In this document: positions 1-5,265 of the stretch, in pieces
Numbering within the stretch: position 1 is the stretch's first letter
Layout of the letters: each line of letters begins with the position of its first letter
NCBI GenBank assembly: GCA_016462305.1
Contig: JAEMTM010000069.1
Span: 1-9,938, forward strand
DNA length: 9,938 nucleotides
Source: Sphingomonadaceae bacterium
GTDB taxonomy: Bacteria; Pseudomonadota; Alphaproteobacteria; Sphingomonadales; Sphingomonadaceae
Direction: 5' to 3'
Program-made: the position numbers and the translations under genes
Notes under the pieces: model-generated
The model's database searches: none
Seen by the model: the letters and a program-made list of their open reading frames with translations, nothing else
What the model was told of the DNA's origin: nothing

Positions 1-224
1 GCAATCACCGTGCCGACTTTGACGCCATCGGTCCCTTCCGCAACATGAATCGACGAAATCACGCCTTCGTCCACGGCTTCAAATTCCATCGTCGCCTTAT
101 CGGTTTCGATCTCGGCCAGAATATCGCCCGATTTGACGAAATCGCCTTCTTTGACCAGCCATTTGGCCAAGGTGCCTTCTTCCATCGTGGGTGAAAGCGC
201 CGGCATCTTCAGTTCGATTGCCAT
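1..224 (-). CDS. pdhB: Pyruvate dehydrogenase E1 component subunit beta with N-terminal lipoyl domain (5' part only)
   Basis: Only the first 74 codons are inside the window; the gene runs off the left edge. The visible protein is a biotinyl/lipoyl domain starting MAIELKMPALSPTMEEGTLA. The lipoylation motif ETDKAT puts the lipoyl lysine at residue 43. In alphaproteobacteria the E1 beta subunit often carries such a domain ahead of its transketolase-like domains, and it directly follows pdhA, as here. The start ATG shares one base with the pdhA stop (TGATG). A GGAG sits 8 bases upstream, inside the end of pdhA, so the two are probably translationally coupled. The product would form the alpha2beta2 E1 enzyme with PdhA, decarboxylating pyruvate and passing the acetyl group to lipoyl-lysine. 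The alternative is the E2 acetyltransferase (pdhC), whose N-terminus looks almost the same. Position right after pdhA favours pdhB, but the diagnostic part is not visible. Confidence 0.85.
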   Translation of the reverse strand, partial: MAIELKMPALSPTMEEGTLAKWLVKEGDFVKSGDILAEIETDKATMEFEAVDEGVISSIHVAEGTDGVKVGTVI

Positions 225-1294
225 CAATATTGCTCCACCAACACGTCAGTATATAATTCGGAAAGGTCCGGCTCTGGTGAAGTTTCGGCAAAATCGGCCG
301 ACTCATTCACAATTTTCCGGATCTCTTTTTCAATCACCTTCAGCGCGTCTTCGCTTACGCCCATTTCGGCGAGATAGGCCTTGCAACCTTCAATCGGGTC
401 GCTGTTGTCGCGGACCAACTGGACCTCGTCACGGCTGCGGTACTTGGCAGGGTCGGACATGGAATGGCCCCGATAACGGTAGGTTTTCATTTCCAACAAT
501 ACAGGTCCCTTTCCGCTGCGTACCCAATCCAACGCAACTTCCGCCGCGCCGCGCACGGCGAGCACATCCATGCCATCGACCTGAATACCGGGAATGCGGA
601 AACTTTCACCACGGCGGTAAAGCTGGTCTTCGGAAGAGGCGCGGTTGACGCTGGTGCCCATTGCATATTGGTTATTTTCGATCACGAAAATGATAGGCAG
701 CTTCCAAAGCTCCGCCATGTTGAAACTCTCGTACACCTGCCCCTGATTGGACGCGCCGTCGCCAAAATAGGCAAGGCATACGCCGCCATCGTTCGCATAT
801 TTATGCCCAAAAGCCAGACCAGCGCCAAGCGATACCTGCGCGCCGACAATCCCATGTCCGCCGTAAAATTTATGTTCGGTCGAAAACATGTGCATCGACC
901 CGCCCTTGCCCTGTGAAATGCCTGCGGCGCGGCCGGTCAGTTCGGCCATGATGATATTCGGGTCGATACCATAAGCCAGCATATGGCCATGGTCCCGATA
1001 GCCGGTAATGACGCTGTCTTTGCCCGGCGTCAGTGCAGATTGCAGCCCAATTGCGACCGCTTCTTGCCCGATATACAAATGGCAAAAACCACCTATCAAA
1101 CCCAGACCGTAAAGCTGCCCCGCTTTTTCCTCAAACCGCCGAATCAGCAACATGTCACGGTAGAACTTCAGAAGCTCTTCCTTTGTCGCTTTATACGGCA
1201 CAGGCTCGGTCGGACGTTCCCGATTGGCGCGCGCGGCGTCTTCGCTGACACTTGCTTTCTTGGAAGCAGATTTTTTCGCTGGGGTGGTGGCCAA
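224..1294 (-). CDS. pdhA: Pyruvate dehydrogenase E1 component subunit alpha
   Basis: This is the thiamine-diphosphate-binding half of E1, the cytoplasmic enzyme that decarboxylates pyruvate for acetyl-CoA synthesis. Numbered from the TTG start chosen here (356 residues), the ThDP/Mg motif runs from GDGASNQG (about 178) to ENNQYAMGT (about 206). FYRDMLLIRRFEEKAGQLYG lies near residue 44 and GGSMHMFS near 132. The loop YRYRGHSMSDPAKYRSRDEV begins near 272; it matches the loop that is phosphorylated in mitochondrial E1 alpha. The first 30 or so residues are a Lys/Ala/Ser-rich, probably disordered tail. An upstream in-frame frame opens as far as 1339 and an ATG lies at 1300, but AAAGGA ends only 1-2 bases before that ATG and 7 before the TTG. 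The TTG also gives an MATTPAKK-type N-terminus, so it is preferred. The stop overlaps the pdhB start by one base. A 125-base gap from the upstream ftsB-like gene leaves room for a promoter. Confidence 0.97.
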   Translation of the reverse strand: MATTPAKKSASKKASVSEDAARANRERPTEPVPYKATKEELLKFYRDMLLIRRFEEKAGQLYGLGLIGGFCHLYIGQEAVAIGLQSALTPGKDSVITGYRDHGHMLAYGIDPNIIMAELTGRAAGISQGKGGSMHMFSTEHKFYGGHGIVGAQVSLGAGLAFGHKYANDGGVCLAYFGDGASNQGQVYESFNMAELWKLPIIFVIENNQYAMGTSVNRASSEDQLYRRGESFRIPGIQVDGMDVLAVRGAAEVALDWVRSGKGPVLLEMKTYRYRGHSMSDPAKYRSRDEVQLVRDNSDPIEGCKAYLAEMGVSEDALKVIEKEIRKIVNESADFAETSPEPDLSELYTDVLVEQY

Positions 1295-1300
1295 AATCAT

Positions 1301-1308
1301 TTCCTTTA
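1301..1308 (-). promoter_or_regulatory. Ribosome binding site that decides the pdhA start
   Basis: On the minus strand TAAAGGAA sits 7 bases upstream of a TTG at 1294-1292, which is ideal spacing. The ATG at 1300-1298 follows it immediately, which is too close for normal Shine-Dalgarno use. The TTG is therefore the likelier start. Confidence 0.6.
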
Positions 1309-1318
1309 GTGGAATTTT

Positions 1319-1347
1319 TATTTGCGAATACAATGACACCTAGTCAA
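1319..1347 (-). promoter_or_regulatory. Possible pdhA promoter
   Basis: TTGACT (minus strand, 1347-1342) matches the -35 consensus at five of six positions. At a 17-base spacing the -10 box would be CAAATA (1324-1319), a poor match. A promoter is expected somewhere in the 125-base gap before pdhA, but this exact placement is weak. Confidence 0.25.
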
Positions 1348-1360
1348 AATCGGTCTCGGT

Positions 1361-1374
1361 GAAAAGCGCTTTTC
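1361..1374. promoter_or_regulatory. Perfect 14-base palindrome upstream of pdhA
   Basis: GAAAAGCGCTTTTC is identical on both strands. It lies in the gap between the ftsB-like gene and pdhA, about 67 bases before the pdhA start and just upstream of the candidate -35 box. That geometry would suit a dimeric regulator's operator. As an RNA it would fold poorly because there is no loop, and no T-run follows, so a terminator is unlikely. The binding protein, if any, is unknown. Confidence 0.3.
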
Positions 1375-1419
1375 CGCTACGGAAATCCCTGCATAGCGAT
1401 TCATTTGACGGCCAGCGCC

Positions 1420-1731
1420 TTAATCTAACGGAACAACAACCTCGTCAGAGGCAACAACGTTCAATTCTTTGCGCATGAGTTCGCCCGCAAGGTCCGGGTC
1501 GACATTGTCCCGGTCCAGCAATATCTGCCGATTTCTTAGAGCGTTCCGTTCTTTCTCCAACTTTGCCAGCTCAACTTTACGCGCACTCAAGGCCGCGCGA
1601 TAGTCGGTCCAGGCAATGATTCCCGTCGGACCCAGCAACGCATAAGACGCGATTCCGAGCAGAGCCAGTAGCCCCAAAGCAGGCCCAATTACTGACTTCA
1701 TATATTCCGGTTTTTTATTGCCTCGGGCCAT
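1420..1731 (-). CDS. ftsB: FtsB/DivIC-family septum formation initiator
   Basis: This is a small bitopic membrane protein of about 103 residues. A short basic N-terminus (MARGNKKPEYMK) is followed by one membrane helix (about residues 12-33) and then a probable coiled coil. The coiled coil covers AALSARKVELAKLEKERNAL and its neighbours (about 46-72). The acidic C-terminus includes LAGELMRKELNVVASDEVVV. This layout, with an RKEL-like motif after the coiled coil, fits the FtsB/DivIC family, which with FtsL and FtsQ regulates septal peptidoglycan synthesis in the divisome. It lies between eno and pdhA, and eno-ftsB adjacency is common in proteobacteria. The stop of eno is 46 bases upstream. A GTG two codons earlier (1737) could also be the start, and neither has a clear Shine-Dalgarno. 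The family assignment rests on architecture and neighbours more than on strong residue conservation. Confidence 0.85.
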   Translation of the reverse strand: MARGNKKPEYMKSVIGPALGLLALLGIASYALLGPTGIIAWTDYRAALSARKVELAKLEKERNALRNRQILLDRDNVDPDLAGELMRKELNVVASDEVVVPLD

Positions 1732-1777
1732 GTTCACACAGAATCATATTTTACACGCGTTGGCAAGGATATCACGG

Positions 1778-3052
1778 TCAGCGGAAAATACTCCGACCGG
1801 CATATATGGCAGATGCACCAAGCTCCTCTTCGATGCGGATGAGCTGGTTATACTTTGCCAACCGGTCCGAACGCGCGAGGCTTCCGGTTTTGATCTGACC
1901 GCAATTGGTTGCCACGGCCAGGTCGGCAATGGTTGCGTCCTCGGTCTCGCCCGAACGGTGCGACATAACGGCTGTGTAGGACGCACGGTGGGCCATAGAA
2001 ACGGCGGCCAGTGTCTCTGTCAAAGTACCGATCTGGTTGACCTTAACCAGCAAGGCGTTTGCAAGTCCCTTGCGAATACCCATCGACAGGCGCTCTGGGT
2101 TCGTAACAAACAAATCGTCACCCACCAACTGCACCTCTGAACCAATTTTGTCGGTGATGGCCTTCCAACCTTCAAAATCGTCTTCGCTCATGCCATCCTC
2201 AATCGACAATATGGGATAGTCCTTGCACAAGGCCGCGAGATAGTCAGCCATTTCATGCGGCGTCAGCGAGAGTCCCTCACCCGATATTTCATATTTGCCG
2301 TTGCGGAAAAATTCGGTCGCGGCGCAGTCCAGAGCCAAGACGACATCTTCGCCTGCTTTAAATCCTGCCTTCTCCACCGACGCCATGATGAAATCCAACG
2401 CATCACGGGTTGACGCCAAATTGGGGGCAAAGCCGCCTTCGTCACCAACCGAGGTTGCCAGGCCCTTTTCATGCAGGCCCTTCTTCAACGTATGAAATAT
2501 TTCTGAGCCCCAGCGGACCGCTTCCGCAATGGAGCCAGCGCCGACGGGCATGACCATGAATTCCTGAAAATCAATCGGGTTGTCGGCATGCTCCCCACCA
2601 TTGATGATGTTCATCATCGGCACTGGCAGAACATGGGCATTTACGCCGCCAACATAGCGATAGAGCGCAAGGCCATGCGCATCCGCCGCCGCTTTCGCTA
2701 CCGCAAGGCTGACCCCCAGAATGGCATTCGCGCCCAAGTTCGCTTTATTGTCGGTGCCATCAAGATCAATCATGACCGCATCGATATTTTCCTGCTCCTC
2801 CGCATCCAGTTCGACCAAGGCTTCAAAAATGGGACCGTTGACGGCCTCAATCGCCTGAAGCACGCCCTTGCCCATATATTTGGACATATCGCCATCGCGC
2901 TTTTCAACGGCTTCATACGCACCTGTCGAGGCACCTGACGGGACTGCCGCACGGCCGAAACTGCCGTCCTCCAACACAACATCAACTTCAACCGTCGGGT
3001 TTCCCCGGCTGTCGAGGATCTGGCGTGCATGGATGTCGAGGATAGCAGTCAT
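1778..3052 (-). CDS. eno: Enolase (phosphopyruvate hydratase)
   Basis: This cytoplasmic enzyme converts 2-phosphoglycerate to phosphoenolpyruvate in glycolysis and gluconeogenesis. The protein has 424 residues, a normal length for the family. The N-terminal domain opens with ILDIHARQILDSRGNPTVEV, and SGASTG forms the mobile loop near residue 39. The barrel carries all expected active-site residues. The general acid/base pair is Glu205 (SVGDEGGFAPN) and Lys337 (LVKVNQIGTLTET). The Mg ligands are Asp242 (ALDCAATEF), Glu285 (SIEDGMSEDD) and Asp312 (LVGDDLFVTN). His365 lies in MSHRSGETEDATIADLAV, and Lys388 lies in GQIKTGSLARSDR. The frame stays open upstream to 3094, but the ATG at 3052 is preferred because it starts directly at the conserved MTAILDIHARQ and has GGA 8 bases upstream. 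It is divergent from the plus-strand small-protein cluster and is followed by the ftsB-like gene. Confidence 0.98.
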   Translation of the reverse strand: MTAILDIHARQILDSRGNPTVEVDVVLEDGSFGRAAVPSGASTGAYEAVEKRDGDMSKYMGKGVLQAIEAVNGPIFEALVELDAEEQENIDAVMIDLDGTDNKANLGANAILGVSLAVAKAAADAHGLALYRYVGGVNAHVLPVPMMNIINGGEHADNPIDFQEFMVMPVGAGSIAEAVRWGSEIFHTLKKGLHEKGLATSVGDEGGFAPNLASTRDALDFIMASVEKAGFKAGEDVVLALDCAATEFFRNGKYEISGEGLSLTPHEMADYLAALCKDYPILSIEDGMSEDDFEGWKAITDKIGSEVQLVGDDLFVTNPERLSMGIRKGLANALLVKVNQIGTLTETLAAVSMAHRASYTAVMSHRSGETEDATIADLAVATNCGQIKTGSLARSDRLAKYNQLIRIEEELGASAIYAGRSIFR

Positions 3053-3091
3053 ATAATGGTCCGTTTGTGCGTGTGAGGCGTTATGCCAGCG

Positions 3092-3120
3092 CATCTATCC
3101 ATGTGATCGGGTTTTGGCAA
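3092..3120 (-). promoter_or_regulatory. Possible eno promoter
   Basis: On the minus strand TTGCCA (3120-3115, five of six matches to the -35 consensus) is followed after 17 bases by TAGATG (3097-3092, three of six to the -10). It lies 40-68 bases upstream of the eno start, a sensible position. The weak -10 keeps confidence low. Confidence 0.33.
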
Positions 3121-3139
3121 CGGCGCACCGACATATCAA

Positions 3140-3168
3140 TTTCAAAACTGAATTTGCGGTGCTATAGT
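3140..3168 (+). promoter_or_regulatory. Possible promoter for the small-protein cluster
   Basis: TATAGT at 3163-3168 is a good -10 box and is preceded by TG at 3160-3161, making an extended -10 (TGcTATAGT). The 17-base-spaced -35 position reads TTTCAA, which is poor but tolerable with an extended -10. Transcription would start near 3175, about 75 bases before the first gene. No GGAAC...CGTT pair, the pattern expected for the alphaproteobacterial EcfG stress sigma factor, was found in this region. Confidence 0.4.
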
Positions 3169-3250
3169 TGAATAAGGCACCCGCAATACAAATATCGGTG
3201 GGTAGCAAGACAATTTCTTTCGCCCCAGTTGTTCAAAAGGAGTCACTCTT

Positions 3251-3748
3251 ATGGCCGAGACCGTAAAGCCCGCACCCGCCGAGAAAGCAGCCATTAAGCC
3301 AGCAGCAGCCAAGCCTACCAGGGCCAAAACCGCTGCACCAAAGGCTGTAGCAAAGGCGCAACCAGCCCAAGGCAAGACCGACAATGTCAAATCAAAGGTC
3401 AAATCGGACATGCATAATTTTAAGGCCCAAGCCACCGACACCGTCCGCGCGGCAGCAGCCAAAGGTAAGGATCGTGCCACTGAGGCGGTTGGCAGCATCA
3501 GCAAACTTATCCGCGATAGCGCTGGCACCATCGACGATAATGTTGGAAAGCAATATGGCGACTATGCCCGCAGCGCAGCCGACATGGTTGAAGGCTTCGC
3601 TGGTAAGATGGACGCTAAGGATGTGGATGCGTTGGCAGAAGATGCGCGACAATTTGTCCGCAAAAGCCCTGCCGTCGCCATTGGCGCTGCGGCTGCAATA
3701 GGCTTTGTTTTGGCGCGTCTTGTGCGTTCGGGCGGTAAAGACGCCTAA
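3251..3748 (+). CDS. YqjD/ElaB-like (DUF883-type) membrane-anchored protein with Lys/Ala/Pro-rich tail
   Basis: The protein has 165 residues in three parts. Residues 5-45 are a low-complexity Lys/Ala/Pro tail resembling histone-H1-like bacterial tails (KPAAAKPTRAKTAAPKAVAK). Residues 46-137 are polar and helical, with an amphipathic Ala/Lys/Asp pattern. Residues 139-157 form one C-terminal hydrophobic segment ending in basic RLVRSGGK. The end, FVRKSPAVAIGAAAAIGFVLA, matches the C-terminal membrane anchor of DUF883 proteins such as E. coli YqjD and ElaB. YqjD is an inner-membrane protein that binds ribosomes in stationary phase. AAGGAG (3237-3242) lies 8 bases before the ATG. It leads a five-gene plus-strand cluster, and the next gene looks like YqjE, which supports the assignment. 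The low-complexity tail is not shared with YqjD, so shared function is an inference. Confidence 0.85.
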   Translation: MAETVKPAPAEKAAIKPAAAKPTRAKTAAPKAVAKAQPAQGKTDNVKSKVKSDMHNFKAQATDTVRAAAAKGKDRATEAVGSISKLIRDSAGTIDDNVGKQYGDYARSAADMVEGFAGKMDAKDVDALAEDARQFVRKSPAVAIGAAAAIGFVLARLVRSGGKDA

Positions 3749-3762
3749 GTAGCAACACAGGC

Positions 3763-3778
3763 GGCATTGCAAAATGCC
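3763..3778 (+). other. Small hairpin with GCAA tetraloop between the first two cluster genes
   Basis: GGCATT - GCAA - AATGCC forms a perfect 6-bp stem closed by a GNRA-type tetraloop. It lies 14 bases after the stop of the first gene and 21 before the start of the second. No T-run follows, so it is not a typical terminator. It could slow exonuclease decay or adjust the ratio of the two products. Confidence 0.35.
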
Positions 3779-3799
3779 ACCAATGGCCGATAAGCGGGT

Positions 3800-4201
3800 A
3801 TGATGAAGATCGAAGAACCTCAGCGCGAAGCGTTGGAAGACCTTGCACAGCCAATTGAGCCAAGCGCAAGCGAACAGATTGCGTTGGTGATGGAGGATCT
3901 GCGTGCGATGGTGAAGGCAGAAATGCTTTATCATCGGTCGCGGTTAGATTACACACGCCACGTATTGAGCTGGTCATTCCGCTATGGCGCAATCGCGGCC
4001 TTCGCATTTGGCGGCGCGTCCATTGCACTGGTGCTTGGGCTGGTCCTTACACTTTCGCAATTAATTGGCCCATTGGCGGCAACCTTATTGGTCACCATAA
4101 GTTTTGTAATCATCGGCATAGTTTTCGCCGCATGGGCCCGAAGATGGATGCGGAAAGTTTACTTCCCGGAAATGCAGAATAATGTCGACGATCTTACCTG
4201 A
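3800..4201 (+). CDS. YqjE-like / phage-holin-superfamily integral membrane protein
   Basis: The protein has 133 residues. A polar N-terminal segment (1-55) contains an amphipathic stretch, EQIALVMEDLRAMVKAEMLY. Two hydrophobic helices follow (about 62-87 and 91-112), separated by a short turn at Gly90-Pro91. The basic AWARRWMRK and a short polar tail come next. The EDLRAMVKAEM pattern followed by two membrane helices is typical of the Phage_holin_3_6/YqjE superfamily. These are cellular proteins, and the name does not imply a lytic role. It follows the YqjD-like gene by 51 bases and overlaps the next gene by 20. Two adjacent ATG codons (3800 and 3803) are both possible starts, and the only ribosome-binding sequence is a weak AAGCGGG just upstream. 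The context matches the E. coli yqjD-yqjE pair. Confidence 0.82.
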   Translation: MMKIEEPQREALEDLAQPIEPSASEQIALVMEDLRAMVKAEMLYHRSRLDYTRHVLSWSFRYGAIAAFAFGGASIALVLGLVLTLSQLIGPLAATLLVTISFVIIGIVFAAWARRWMRKVYFPEMQNNVDDLT

Positions 4202-4517
4202 AAAACCTGTTGTTCCTGACCGGGAAAGCGTGATTTTGTCCAACGCTGAACGGCGGTATTTGCGGCGTAAGTTGAAAGACAGCTTGGCGGTCACGCGTGA
4301 TGTCCTAAATCCACGCAATCAACTTCGACGGTTGGTCGAACATCAAACCACCCAAGCCAAGCAGATCGCAGACGAAACAGTTCAAGTTGCGAAGAAAAAT
4401 GCCCCCGTTATTGGTGTTATTGGGGTCAGTGCCTTGTTAATTGCGACGCGCGGTCCGATTTCGCGTTGGATTTCGAGGCTGCGACACAGTAAAGCCAAAA
4501 CGCCCACCAGCAAATGA
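4182..4517 (+). CDS. Small protein with one C-terminal membrane segment, third gene of the cluster
   Basis: The function is not recognised. The protein has 111 residues. A charged N-terminal two thirds contains NAERRYLRRKLKDSLAVTRD and VLNPRNQLRRLVEHQTTQAK, with heptad-like helices. One hydrophobic stretch follows (about 74-89, APVIGVIGVSALLIA), then basic RWISRLRHSKAK. The layout recalls the DUF3618 and YqjK/YqjD groups, in which a helical domain precedes a short anchor and which often travel with YqjE-like genes, but no motif settles it. The ATG overlaps the end of the YqjE-like gene by 20 bases in a different frame. A weak GGAA about 9 bases upstream, inside that gene, may serve as its ribosome binding site, so coupling is likely. 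No later in-frame ATG exists. Confidence 0.75.
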   Translation: MSTILPEKPVVPDRESVILSNAERRYLRRKLKDSLAVTRDVLNPRNQLRRLVEHQTTQAKQIADETVQVAKKNAPVIGVIGVSALLIATRGPISRWISRLRHSKAKTPTSK

Positions 4518-4531
4518 TATAGGAACGATAT

Positions 4532-5017
4532 ATGAGCAAGATTGGCGACAGCATCAAATCCGCAGCGGATAGCGCAAAAGCAACAACCTCACGTTCAAGC
4601 GCTGCAGCGCGTCAGAAGGCCTCGGTGGCCTTTGAAAAAGGCAAAGATGCTGCCCTGACTGGCGTAGAGCAGTCAAAGGTGATTGCACGCCAAGCAAAAG
4701 CAAAAACAATTGAGGGCGTGGATAAAAGCCCGCTGGCAATCATATTGGGCGGAATTGCCCTTGGTGTGATCGTCGGCGCGCTTTTGCCGCGGACCGAACG
4801 CGAGACCAAAATGTTGGGCAAGGCGGGCAAAAAATTGAACAAAAAAGCGCGCAAAATAGCCGAAGCAGCAAAAGTTGCAGGCATGAGCCAAGTGGACACG
4901 CTTGGGCTGAATGGCGAAGCGATGCGTGCGCAATTCAGAGAGCTTGTCAGCAAGGCCGCTCTCGCTGTAAAGGCCGCAAGTCAGGCCGCTACAGAGGCGG
5001 CCAAGGAAAAAAGTTAA
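4532..5017 (+). CDS. Small membrane-anchored protein with a central glycine-zipper segment
   Basis: The function is not recognised. The protein has 161 residues in three parts. Residues 1-62 are an Ala/Ser/Lys-rich amphipathic helix (AADSAKATTSRSSAAARQKA). One hydrophobic segment follows (about 66-85, SPLAIILGGIALGVIVGALL). The remaining 75 residues are strongly basic and Ala-rich, with KKLNKKARKIAEAAK and a C-terminal KAALAVKAASQAATEAAKE helix. The hydrophobic segment has Gly74, Gly78 and Gly82 at i, i+4, i+8, a glycine zipper suited to tight helix packing. PRTERE after the segment looks like a conserved boundary. AGGAA lies 6 bases before the ATG and the preceding stop is only 14 bases upstream, so it belongs to the same operon. 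It may be a distant DUF883/YqjD relative with the anchor in the middle, but this is not established. Confidence 0.75.
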   Translation: MSKIGDSIKSAADSAKATTSRSSAAARQKASVAFEKGKDAALTGVEQSKVIARQAKAKTIEGVDKSPLAIILGGIALGVIVGALLPRTERETKMLGKAGKKLNKKARKIAEAAKVAGMSQVDTLGLNGEAMRAQFRELVSKAALAVKAASQAATEAAKEKS

Positions 5018-5020
5018 GGA
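5016..5020 (+). promoter_or_regulatory. Ribosome binding site that decides the DUF4170 gene start
   Basis: AAGGA overlaps the stop of the upstream gene and sits 7 bases before a TTG at 5028-5030. No ATG or GTG lies in frame before the conserved LHLVFGG, so TTG is the best start. Confidence 0.6.
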
Positions 5021-5027
5021 TAGTTGT

Positions 5028-5249
5028 TTGAGCGTTACGAAATTACATCTCGTTTTCGGCGGCCGCGTTGACAACCCGCAAACGTTAAACTTTACCAACC
5101 TCGAAGATTTGGACATTATCGGTATGTTCCCCGATTATGCCAGTGCAGAGGAAGCATGGCGCGGAGCGGCCCAGCGCACAGTTGATGATGCCGAAATGAA
5201 ATATGTTGTGGTGCATTTGCACAAGCTTTTGCAGCCCGAAAGCGGGTAA
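5028..5249 (+). CDS. DUF4170 family protein
   Basis: This small, soluble protein of 73 residues has no signal peptide or membrane segment. The opening KLHLVFGGRVDNPQTLNF, the middle LDIIGMFPDYASAEEAWRGA and the end AEMKYVVVHLHKLLQPE match the compact DUF4170 family, known mainly from alphaproteobacteria and of unknown function. The length equals that of the whole domain, so it is complete. The start is a TTG with AAGGA 7 bases upstream. The stop of the preceding gene lies 10 bases before the start, making this the last gene of the plus-strand cluster. It converges on the rhomboid gene with only 16 bases between the two stops. The family is well recognised, but its role and its link to the membrane proteins upstream are not. 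Confidence 0.9.
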   Translation: MSVTKLHLVFGGRVDNPQTLNFTNLEDLDIIGMFPDYASAEEAWRGAAQRTVDDAEMKYVVVHLHKLLQPESG

Positions 5250-5265
5250 CAGCACGTAGCGCCGA

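Noticed and set aside
133..648. A 171-codon plus-strand open frame across the pdhA/pdhB junction
   Set aside because: It is antisense to two well-conserved genes, and its Arg/Pro-rich translation has no domain.
1744..1770. A TTGCCA/TATGAT pair upstream of the ftsB-like gene as a promoter
   Set aside because: The two boxes are only about 12 bases apart, too close for a sigma-70-type promoter.
1774..1798. An imperfect hairpin around the eno stop codon (CGGTC...GACCG)
   Set aside because: It lies mostly inside the coding end, has a bulged stem and has no T-run, so it is not a convincing eno terminator.
3392..3934. Minus-strand open frames opposite the first two cluster genes
   Set aside because: The plus-strand genes have good ribosome binding sites, coherent membrane topology and family resemblance. 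The minus frames are Cys/His/Arg-rich and lack these.
3800..4201. A prophage remnant, because of the holin-superfamily resemblance
   Set aside because: No endolysin, spanin, tail or integrase gene is nearby, and the neighbours match the cellular yqjD-yqjE arrangement.
4521..4560. GGAAC near 4523 as the -35 of an EcfG general-stress promoter
   Set aside because: No CGTT lies 16-17 bases downstream, and the sequence is explained by the ribosome binding site of the gene at 4532.
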